Assembly (NCBI RefSeq): GCF_046267875.1
Contig: NZ_CP176502.1
Span: forward strand, 620,001 to 684,000
Source: Mannheimia glucosida
GTDB taxonomy: Bacteria; Pseudomonadota; Gammaproteobacteria; Enterobacterales; Pasteurellaceae
DNA length: 64,000 bases
Direction of reading: 5' to 3'
Position 1 is the stretch's first letter, and the number at the start of each line of letters is the position of its first letter. The translations under genes were made by a program, and so were the position numbers. This document shows positions 7,986 through 14,476 of the stretch, piece by piece. The notes beneath the pieces are model-generated. The model was not told the DNA's origin. It worked only from the letters and a program-made list of their open reading frames with translations, and searched no databases.

Positions 7986-9809
7986 ATGATTATAAAAGAT
8001 ACACACTGGACATCTCAACAAGCCTCTCCAAATGCTTTCCCAGAACGACAAGCGCTTATGCCTATTTGGGGTGGGAAAAATATTGAACGCGATCAATGGC
8101 AATCTTTATGGCTGGAACAAGCACCAAATGCGTTATTACAGGATGGTTTAGCTTATTTCCATATTCCGTTTTGCGCTAGTCATTGTATTTTTTGTGGTTT
8201 TTATCGCAATGCTTGGAAGGAAAATTATAGCCAGATTTATACTGATCGTGTGATTAGTGAACTTCGATATGAATCTTCACTATGGCGAGGGCAAGGTAAG
8301 ATTCATGCCGTTTATTTTGGTGGAGGAACGCCAACAGCGTTACATACAGAAGATTTAGTAAGATTGATTCGAGCTTGTTATCGTTATTTGCCACTCGCTG
8401 AAGACTGTGAATTTACTATTGAGGGTAGAATTAGCCATTTTGATATAGATAAGGCTAAGGCTTGTATTGAAGCAGGCGTGAACCGTATTTCTATTGGTAT
8501 TCAGACTTTTAACTCCGAAATTCGCAAACGTTTAGGGCGCAAACATAGTGGCGAAGAGGCTCAAACTTATTTAAAAGCCTTATCGGAATTAAATGCTGTG
8601 ATTGTTGCTGATTTAATTTTTGGCTTGCCAAACCAAACAGATGATATCTGGCAAAACGATATTGAAATTGCGACTAGTTTACCGATCTCAGGCTTAGATA
8701 TTTACGCCTTTAATAATTATCCTTTCCTGCCTATTAATCGCTTAATTGAACATGGAAAATTACCTGCGCCCGCAGGGTTTGACACCCAAAGCTTACACTA
8801 TGCTTATGCAGTAGAGAAGTTAAAAGCACAAGGTTGGCAGCAAGTGAGCAATAACCACTTTGCTTTTCCAAATCGAGGTGAACGCAATCGCTATAATACT
8901 TTGGTTAAATCGAATATGCCTTGTTTGGCATTTGGCTCCGGTGCGGGGGGAAATTTTGGTGGGCTGAGTTACCAAGTACAATCTGATTTAAAGACCTACT
9001 TAGATGCGCCTCTTGATCAGAAAAGCCTTTCTTTTTTGAGTAAACATGGTGAACATAAAGCACTGCTTGGTGTGATACAACATAGCATGGAATTGGGTTA
9101 CTTAGATACAACGCCTTTTGAACAAAACTCGAAAGCTGAAAAATTATTGCAACAATGGGAAGCGCTTGATTTACTGAAGCGTGAAAAAAATCAAGTATAT
9201 CTCAATACCAGTGGTCGTTACTGGTCACCGACATTAATTCGTAAACTAATGTTAACACTTCCTCAATCTAGTAAGGATAACAACATGATAACGCCATTAA
9301 CTAAAGAATTAGAAAATAAGTTACGGACAAATTTAAAAGAAAACCCAGGGCAAATTTTAGAAATGCTGGCAGGAATGAATCAATGTAGCTTGGAATCGGT
9401 AATTAACTGTCTGCCCAAAGAAATGGTAATGCAAACAGGTGGTGAGCGTTTTGTGGAAATTATGCAGGCAATTGCTGGTTGGAATGAAGCTGTGACTTTT
9501 ATTATTCATACGCCTGATGCGATTGCAGAGGTAACTGCTAAATTGCCACAAGGTAAAATTGGGCGAGGTTTTTATAATTTTGAACATGGTGTAGATGGAG
9601 GAATTCACGGCCATTTACGCTATGAGAATTGTGCTGCTATTTACTTACTTGATCGCCCATTTATGGGAAAAAGAACAGTGGCGTTAACTTTTATCAATCA
9701 AAGTGGTGAGGCGATGTTTAAGATTTTTGTTGGGCGTGATGAACAAGGTCAATTACGAGAAAATCAGATTCAAGCCATGCGGCAATTAATTGGAGGATGC
9801 CAGTCATGA
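7986..9809 (+). CDS. HutW-HutX fusion: anaerobic haem-degrading radical SAM enzyme with C-terminal haem carrier domain
   Basis: The N-terminal part (about 1-430) is a HutW/ChuW-type radical SAM protein, related to HemN, with the cluster motif C63-x3-C67-x2-C70 (FCASHCIFC) and a GGGTPTAL motif. ChuW opens haem anaerobically to anaerobilin and releases iron. The C-terminal part (434-607) is a HutX/ChuX haem-carrier domain, recognised by LENPGQILEMLAG-like N-terminal sequence, GRGFYNFEHG and FKIFVGRDEQGQL. Separate genes are the usual arrangement in Vibrio and E. coli. Met434 (ATG at 9285) is preceded by AAGGA (9273-9277) with a 7-base spacer, so a free HutX could also be made. The next gene overlaps by 4 bases. 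Confidence 0.9.
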   Translation: MIIKDTHWTSQQASPNAFPERQALMPIWGGKNIERDQWQSLWLEQAPNALLQDGLAYFHIPFCASHCIFCGFYRNAWKENYSQIYTDRVISELRYESSLWRGQGKIHAVYFGGGTPTALHTEDLVRLIRACYRYLPLAEDCEFTIEGRISHFDIDKAKACIEAGVNRISIGIQTFNSEIRKRLGRKHSGEEAQTYLKALSELNAVIVADLIFGLPNQTDDIWQNDIEIATSLPISGLDIYAFNNYPFLPINRLIEHGKLPAPAGFDTQSLHYAYAVEKLKAQGWQQVSNNHFAFPNRGERNRYNTLVKSNMPCLAFGSGAGGNFGGLSYQVQSDLKTYLDAPLDQKSLSFLSKHGEHKALLGVIQHSMELGYLDTTPFEQNSKAEKLLQQWEALDLLKREKNQVYLNTSGRYWSPTLIRKLMLTLPQSSKDNNMITPLTKELENKLRTNLKENPGQILEMLAGMNQCSLESVINCLPKEMVMQTGGERFVEIMQAIAGWNEAVTFIIHTPDAIAEVTAKLPQGKIGRGFYNFEHGVDGGIHGHLRYENCAAIYLLDRPFMGKRTVALTFINQSGEAMFKIFVGRDEQGQLRENQIQAMRQLIGGCQS

Positions 9810-10423
9810 TTTTGGTTTGTGGGGCAAATGGGTTGTTGGGACGAGCAATCTGTGACAAATTACCTAGGGAGAAAACGATAGCCGTCTTACGAAAAGATGC
9901 TATGGATACGTTTTTCAGCGAACGAAATATAGCAGTAGAAATAGCAGATTTATTAGATTTGGAATCCTGTAACGCCTTGTTACAAAAAACACAACCGGAA
10001 ATCTTGATTACGGTAGTAGGAGGAAAAAATGAACAAGGTATTCGTAGCGACAAAACAGCAAATATTAATTTGATAAAAGCAGTTGAAAAATATTCACCAA
10101 CTACGAAAGTAGTTTTAGTTACTAGTGTTGGGTGTGCAGAACAATGGGATTTAATTAGCCCATTAGCACAGCAGGCTTTAGGTGAAGCACTAAAAGCCAA
10201 GGCGGAAGCTGAAGCTTATTTACAGCAAACAGCATTAAATTGGCTGATTATTCGACCCAGTGGGTTAAATAATGATGAAGTAAATGATGAGTATCAGATT
10301 GTGCGTGATTTACCTAAAGAACGGAAAATGTATGTTAGCCGTAAATCTGTCGCAACAGGCATAGTGCGTTTACTGGATAGCACGGAAAATCATCAAATTT
10401 TCTCTATTATTAATAGGGGATAG
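9806..10423 (+). CDS. NAD(P)-binding reductase, ChuY/HutY-like (probable anaerobilin reductase)
   Basis: This Rossmann-fold short protein (205 residues from the chosen start) begins MILVCGANGLLGRAI, the glycine-rich NAD(P)-binding motif of the NmrA/atypical-SDR group. ChuY, encoded beside chuW and chuX in E. coli O157, reduces anaerobilin with NADPH; position directly after hutWX supports the same job. I chose ATG 9806 because it forms an ATGA overlap with the hutWX stop and GGAGG (9792-9796) lies 9 bases before it; the earlier ATG at 9797 abuts that ribosome-binding site. The exact substrate is inferred from context. Confidence 0.8.
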   Translation: MILVCGANGLLGRAICDKLPREKTIAVLRKDAMDTFFSERNIAVEIADLLDLESCNALLQKTQPEILITVVGGKNEQGIRSDKTANINLIKAVEKYSPTTKVVLVTSVGCAEQWDLISPLAQQALGEALKAKAEAEAYLQQTALNWLIIRPSGLNNDEVNDEYQIVRDLPKERKMYVSRKSVATGIVRLLDSTENHQIFSIINRG

Positions 10424-10506
10424 TATATTTCAACGAAGGCAAGCGGGCATATTTTATGGTTATTTTGCAACTATAAAACAGACCGCTTGTGAGATCGTTT
10501 TCTATT

Positions 10507-11118
10507 TTATTGAGAACTGGATGCCGCATTCATCTGCAAGTAGCGAAGAACCTTTTTCTGGGTAGCTTCGTCCATATCGGTAAAGCCGACCATTCCGTTA
10601 AATACTGCAATCCATTCGTTTGCATCGTGCATTTTAGGATCACGTTGTTTATGGCACACGCTGCATTCTGTTTTATAAGTATTTTCGGTGTTCGCCCAAA
10701 AGTTAGTGAGATCTTGGGTAAATTCGGCATTTTCCACCCACACGTTCATTTTCACTTTTTGCCATACCAAGCCGGTGTTCGGATCTTCTTTGCTCTCCAC
10801 AATAGCTAACGGTGGATTATTGCTGATAAAGGATTTCTCAAATACAGCATCGGTAATATTTTTACTGAAAGAATGATACCAAATCCGCCCGAAACCTTTG
10901 CTTTTTCGCCATAAATTCAGCTCAATTTCAGCGGCTTTTGCGGTTGTTTGCACCAATTTAATTTCTGCTCCGGCTTCTAGCTGCCCGATTTTCTGTGTCA
11001 AATTTTCATCGGCAAATAAAGGGATTGTTTCCGTGGTGTAACTGTTTGAACCGGCAAAACAAAATATTGGCGTGCTGAATGCCAAGAAACAGAAAGCGAT
11101 TTTTGATAATGATTTCAT
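10507..11118 (-). CDS. Periplasmic monohaem cytochrome c, TorC/TorY C-terminal-domain-like
   Basis: A secreted protein of 203 residues with a signal peptide (MKSLSKIAFCFLAFSTPIFCFAG), an SH3-like region (about 25-130) and one haem-binding CSVCH motif (C152, C155, H156) followed by MHDANEWIAVFNGM. This resembles the C-terminal haem domain of TorC/TorY, the pentahaem electron donors to TMAO/S-oxide reductases, but the tetrahaem NapC-like part is absent and the upstream region holds no remnant. The reading frame extends to a GTG at 11130; ATG 11118 is preferred because GGGG lies 6 bases before it. It would need the Ccm system and is probably anaerobically expressed. Confidence 0.7.
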   Translation of the reverse strand: MKSLSKIAFCFLAFSTPIFCFAGSNSYTTETIPLFADENLTQKIGQLEAGAEIKLVQTTAKAAEIELNLWRKSKGFGRIWYHSFSKNITDAVFEKSFISNNPPLAIVESKEDPNTGLVWQKVKMNVWVENAEFTQDLTNFWANTENTYKTECSVCHKQRDPKMHDANEWIAVFNGMVGFTDMDEATQKKVLRYLQMNAASSSQ

Positions 11119-11181
11119 CATAAACCCCACAAATTAGATGAGAAATTAGGTTATATGTTACACAAATTGATCAAAAAAGCG

Positions 11182-11195
11182 TTGATTTACATCAT
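11182..11195 (-). promoter_or_regulatory. FNR-like site upstream of the monohaem cytochrome
   Basis: TTGATTTACATCAT matches TTGAT-N4-ATCAA at 9 of 10 positions. Read on the minus strand, an AT-rich -10-like CATATA lies near 11152-11157, giving a start near 11147 and an FNR position close to -41.5. glyQ, transcribed the other way, is a less likely target. Confidence 0.6.
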
Positions 11196-11312
11196 AAAAC
11201 TGATTTTATGTCGATTTCTTAATTTTTTGCAAAAAAATCCCAAAAAATGACCGCTTACAAGCTATAATAACCAGTATTTTTCGACCATTTTTCAAATTCA
11301 AGAGAAAATAAA

Positions 11313-12221
11313 ATGAGTACAAAATTCAACGTAAAAACCTTTCAAGGAATGATTTTAGCCCTGCAAGACTACTGGGCAAGCAAAGGCTGTACTGTGGTTC
11401 AACCTTTCGATATGGAAGTGGGGGCGGGTACTTCGCACCCGATGACTTGTTTGCGTGCGCTTGGCCCTGAGCCGATGGCATTTGCCTATGTGCAGCCGTC
11501 CCGCCGCCCGACAGACGGTCGCTACGGCGAAAACCCGAACCGCTTACAGCACTACTACCAATTCCAAGTGGTGATTAAACCGTCTCCGGACAACATTCAA
11601 GAACTCTACCTCGATAGCTTAAAAATGCTCGGCTTCGACCCAACTCAAAACGATATTCGCTTCGTGGAAGACAACTGGGAAAATCCAACCCTTGGGGCGT
11701 GGGGATTAGGCTGGGAAGTGTGGCTGAACGGAATGGAAGTGACCCAATTTACCTACTTCCAACAAGTCGGCGGCTTGGAATGTAAACCGGTGACAGGCGA
11801 AATCACCTACGGCTTAGAGCGTTTGGCAATGTATATTCAAGGCGTGGACAGCGTTTACGACCTTGTGTGGTCTGATGGCGAACTCGGTAAAACCACCTAC
11901 GGCGACGTATTCCACCAAAACGAAGTGGAGCAATCCACCTATAACTTTGAATACGCCGATGTGGACTTTCTGTTCCAATGCTTCGAACAGTACGAAAAAG
12001 AAGCCCAATACCTGTTAGGTCTAGAAAAACCGTTACCACTGCCGGCGTACGAACGCATTTTAAAAGCGGCACACAGCTTCAACTTATTAGATGCTCGTAA
12101 AGCGATCTCGGTAACTGAACGCCAACGCTACATTCTACGCATTCGTGCTTTAACCAAAGGCGTTGCCGAAGCGTACTACGCAAGCCGTGAAGCGTTAGGG
12201 TTCCCGGGTTGTAAAAAATAA
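11313..12221 (+). CDS. glyQ: Glycyl-tRNA synthetase alpha subunit
   Basis: GlyQ is the catalytic alpha subunit of the bacterial alpha2beta2 glycyl-tRNA synthetase. The 302-residue product has the characteristic TFQGMILALQDYWASKGC start and the class II core QPSRRPTDGRYGENPNRLQ (motif 2 region) with EVWLNGMEVTQFTYFQQ. Full length. Normally glyS follows at once; here glyS begins 2.25 kb downstream, beyond four unrelated genes. Confidence 0.98.
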   Translation: MSTKFNVKTFQGMILALQDYWASKGCTVVQPFDMEVGAGTSHPMTCLRALGPEPMAFAYVQPSRRPTDGRYGENPNRLQHYYQFQVVIKPSPDNIQELYLDSLKMLGFDPTQNDIRFVEDNWENPTLGAWGLGWEVWLNGMEVTQFTYFQQVGGLECKPVTGEITYGLERLAMYIQGVDSVYDLVWSDGELGKTTYGDVFHQNEVEQSTYNFEYADVDFLFQCFEQYEKEAQYLLGLEKPLPLPAYERILKAAHSFNLLDARKAISVTERQRYILRIRALTKGVAEAYYASREALGFPGCKK

Positions 12222-12237
12222 AATTGCCTAATTAAAT

Positions 12238-12265
12238 GTAGGGGCGAAAAATTTTTCGCCCCTAC
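12238..12265. repeat. 28-bp perfect palindrome between glyQ and the glutaredoxin-like gene
   Basis: GTAGGGGCGAAAAA (12238-12251) is followed directly by its reverse complement TTTTTCGCCCCTAC (12252-12265). The lack of a loop and the GTAGGGGCG arm resemble small repetitive palindromes found in many gammaproteobacteria. It could act as a terminator or attenuator after glyQ, but there is no T-run outside the stem. Confidence 0.7.
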
Positions 12266-12282
12266 GGATATGGATAATAACA

Positions 12283-12543
12283 ATGAAACCGATTTTATAC
12301 TTCGCCCACTGGTGTCCGGATACTGCCCCATTTGTGGCAGAACTAGACCGCTTGGGTATTGAATATGAACCGTGCGACATCACAAAGAGCGGTGCAAATT
12401 TCAAACCTTTTCTCCGCCTGCGTGACCGCCATTCCGCCTTTAACCACGCCAAAGCCAACGGCTATATCGGCATTCTGGCATTGCTGATCGAAGGTGAAAA
12501 AGTCGTGCTGGATTTGGCTGAATTAGAGGGCATTTTCGGCTAA
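12283..12543 (+). CDS. Glutaredoxin-like small protein with CPDT motif
   Basis: An 86-residue thioredoxin-fold protein. The N-terminal strand MKPILYFAHWCPDTAPF carries a single active-site-like Cys11 in a CPDT motif; the following LDRLGIEYEPCDI is typical of glutaredoxins, with the second Cys outside the active site. It lacks the GG motif region of full-length Grx at its usual place, so it is glutaredoxin-related rather than a classical dithiol enzyme. It sits between glyQ and glyS; an uptake sequence overlaps its stop codon. Confidence 0.75.
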   Translation: MKPILYFAHWCPDTAPFVAELDRLGIEYEPCDITKSGANFKPFLRLRDRHSAFNHAKANGYIGILALLIEGEKVVLDLAELEGIFG

Positions 12544-12575
12544 CAAGCGGTTGAATTTAGCGGAAATTTTGCAAA
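12543..12575 (+). repeat. Extended DNA uptake sequence after the glutaredoxin-like gene
   Basis: The core ACAAGCGGT (12543-12551) is followed by an AT-rich stretch and AATTTTGCAAA, the extended form of the Apl-type uptake signal. The same layout recurs at 13620-13652 after the next gene. Confidence 0.8.
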
Positions 12576-12585
12576 GGAGCCAATA

Positions 12586-13620
12586 ATGAAGACAGTAATA
12601 GCAGAGAATTCGGCTGAATTTGTGAATGAAATTTCACAGCTAATTCAATCGAGTAAGCAACGAATGACCGTTGCGGTCAATGCAGAATTAACCTTGCTTT
12701 ATTGGCATATCGGCAAACGGATCAATGACTATATTTTGCAGGGTGAGCGTGCGGAATATGGGCAAGAAGTAGTGAAAAATCTTGCTCAAAGTCTGACAGA
12801 GCAATTTGGTAAAGGCTGGAGTAAACGCCATTTAAATTATACGATGCAATTTGCTGCAACTTTCCCTAATTTGGAAATTGTGCATACACTGTGTGCACAA
12901 TTGAGTTGGTCGCATTTTAAACTAATTATTGCGATTGATGAACCAATCAAGCGAGAGTTCTATGCCACAATGGCTGCACAGGAACGTTGGTCTGTACGAA
13001 CCCTTGATGATCGCATTAGTTCACTGCTGTTTGAACGCACGGCAATTTCCAAAAAGCCCGATGAAACCGTTAGCGCTGAATTGAGTTTGCTACGCGAAAA
13101 AGGCGAATATAATCAGTCAATGGTGTTGAAAGATCCGTATATTTTGGATTTTCTCGACCTTAATGACCGTTATATGGAGCGTGATCTCGAAGATGCGATT
13201 TTACGAGAGATCGAACAGTTTTTACTGGAACTTGGGGCGGGTTTTACCTTTGTCGCACGCCAAAAACGGATTCAGATTGATAATGATGATTTCTATATCG
13301 ATCTGCTGTTTTACAATCGTAAACTCAAACGCCTGATTGCGATTGAGCTGAAAACCGAAAGCTTCAAACATTCCCACAAAAGTCAAATGGAACTCTATTT
13401 GGCGTGGCTGGCGAAACACGAGCAAGAAGCAGACGAAAATCCACCGCTTGGAATTATTCTCTGCACCGGCAAAAAACAGGAACAAGTGGAACTACTAGAT
13501 TTGAAAAATTCTGATATTCATATTGCAGAATATATGACCGTGTTGCCGAGTAAAGCTGTATTAGAACAACGGTTGCATTTGGCGGTTGAAAGGGCGAAAG
13601 AACGATTTTTGGTAAAATAA
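12586..13620 (+). CDS. YhcG-family PDDEXK nuclease-domain protein (DUF1016)
   Basis: A 344-residue protein of the YhcG/DUF1016 family. The N-terminal half (about 10-165) is the DUF1016 helical domain with LLYWHIGKRI and GKGWSKRHLNYTMQFA; the C-terminal half (175-340) is a PD-(D/E)xK nuclease fold with D239 (FYIDLLFYNRKL), E254 and K256 (AIELK). The nuclease residues are intact. The family is patchily distributed and often lies in variable regions, sometimes beside restriction genes, but its substrate is not established. A second nuclease-fold gene follows 32 bp downstream; both lie between glyQ and glyS. Confidence 0.92.
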   Translation: MKTVIAENSAEFVNEISQLIQSSKQRMTVAVNAELTLLYWHIGKRINDYILQGERAEYGQEVVKNLAQSLTEQFGKGWSKRHLNYTMQFAATFPNLEIVHTLCAQLSWSHFKLIIAIDEPIKREFYATMAAQERWSVRTLDDRISSLLFERTAISKKPDETVSAELSLLREKGEYNQSMVLKDPYILDFLDLNDRYMERDLEDAILREIEQFLLELGAGFTFVARQKRIQIDNDDFYIDLLFYNRKLKRLIAIELKTESFKHSHKSQMELYLAWLAKHEQEADENPPLGIILCTGKKQEQVELLDLKNSDIHIAEYMTVLPSKAVLEQRLHLAVERAKERFLVK

Positions 13621-13652
13621 CAAGCGGTTAAAATCAACGGAAATTTTGCAAA
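13620..13652 (+). repeat. Extended DNA uptake sequence after the YhcG gene
   Basis: The core ACAAGCGGT (13620-13628) starts at the last base of the stop codon and is followed by an AT-rich part ending AAATTTTGCAAA. Confidence 0.8.
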
Positions 13653-13994
13653 ATGAAACCTTATGCCAAATCACTAAAACCGAATTCGCAGAAATTGCGA
13701 ACGGCACAAACTGAGGCGGAGAGACGGCTTTGGTATCGTATTCGGGGCGATCAACTGGGTGTTCGTTTTTATCGGCAGAAGCCGTTGTTAAGCTATATTG
13801 TCGATTTCTACTGCCCGAAAGCAAAATTAGTGGTTGAGTTAGACGGTGGGCAACATTATGAGCCTGAACATCGGGCAAATGATAAAATCCGTGATGCGGA
13901 ATTGGCTTCACTTGGTTTAAGCGTTCTTCGATTTGATAATTACCAAGTGATGACCGAGATTGAAAGTGTGATAGAAGCGATTTGGCAGAAGTGA
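13653..13994 (+). CDS. DUF559 endonuclease-domain protein (Vsr-like fold)
   Basis: A 113-residue DUF559 protein, related in fold to very-short-patch-repair endonuclease. Conserved features are E22 with RRLWYRIR (24-31), GVRFYRQ, D51 (YIVDFYCPKAKLVVELDGGQH) with E62, D64 and H68, and VLRFDN. All putative nuclease residues are present. No function is known for stand-alone members. It is the fourth gene after glyQ, 32 bp after yhcG. It has no obvious ribosome-binding site beyond the AT-rich spacer. Confidence 0.88.
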   Translation: MKPYAKSLKPNSQKLRTAQTEAERRLWYRIRGDQLGVRFYRQKPLLSYIVDFYCPKAKLVVELDGGQHYEPEHRANDKIRDAELASLGLSVLRFDNYQVMTEIESVIEAIWQK

Positions 13995-14080
13995 AAACGG
14001 AGTGAGAGATTGTAATACCCTTGATGTATACAATAAGATCTCGAAACATGTACCTTTGGCATAAAGGAAGGAAATAATTT

Positions 14081-14455
14081 ATGACTGAAATTTTACTTAA
14101 TAAAGATGCTTTTAATATAGCGGAAGATGACTTATTAGTTAAAGATGTTCCATATGGGTTAGCGGTAGTATCCCATAAAATTTCTGAAGAAAAATTACCA
14201 ATTAGATTTTTATACAGAGAAGAGCCAAGTTCTGATTATCCTGATAGCGGTTGGAGATTATTTTCAGGATATGAAGATGATGAATATACAAATAATCCCG
14301 AAAACTTTTCTATTTACAGCCTTACTCGTTTAGCTAATTTCCAACCTGAAATTGATGGAGATATGTTATATAGCCCAATAGGATCTGTATTTGAAAAAAC
14401 ACCCAATAGTGATCAATTTGAATTAGTTTCTGATTGGTCTATTCCTAATGAATAA
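14081..14455 (+). CDS. Imm33-like / DUF2185 family protein
   Basis: A 124-residue acidic protein matching the DUF2185 pattern: GLAVVSHKI near the N-terminus, then IRFLYREEPS, DSGWRLFSGYEDDEY, NNPENFSIY and SPIGSVFEK. The family is associated with immunity proteins (Imm33-like) of polymorphic toxin systems, but no toxin gene is seen here. It is preceded by AGGAAGGAA and is more AT-rich than glyS, which starts 21 bp downstream. It may be a solitary immunity gene or a housekeeping member. Confidence 0.75.
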   Translation: MTEILLNKDAFNIAEDDLLVKDVPYGLAVVSHKISEEKLPIRFLYREEPSSDYPDSGWRLFSGYEDDEYTNNPENFSIYSLTRLANFQPEIDGDMLYSPIGSVFEKTPNSDQFELVSDWSIPNE

Positions 14456-14476
14456 ATTGAAATAAAAGAGAATAAA

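Noticed and set aside
9718..10200. 160-codon antisense frame across the end of hutWX and the reductase gene
   Set aside because: Shadow of two real overlapping genes on the other strand.
10507..11312. Frameshifted or truncated torC/torY pseudogene
   Set aside because: The cytochrome has its own signal peptide and a continuous frame, and 11131-11312 contains no remnant of a tetrahaem domain, so it is read as a complete short gene.
13561..14049. 162-codon antisense frame over the DUF559 gene
   Set aside because: The DUF559 protein on the plus strand has a clear family pattern and intact active residues; the antisense frame has none.
12586..14455. Restriction-modification or toxin-antitoxin system between glyQ and glyS
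   Set aside because: There is no methylase, specificity subunit or toxin gene; the nuclease-fold and Imm33-like genes are reported separately without claiming a system.
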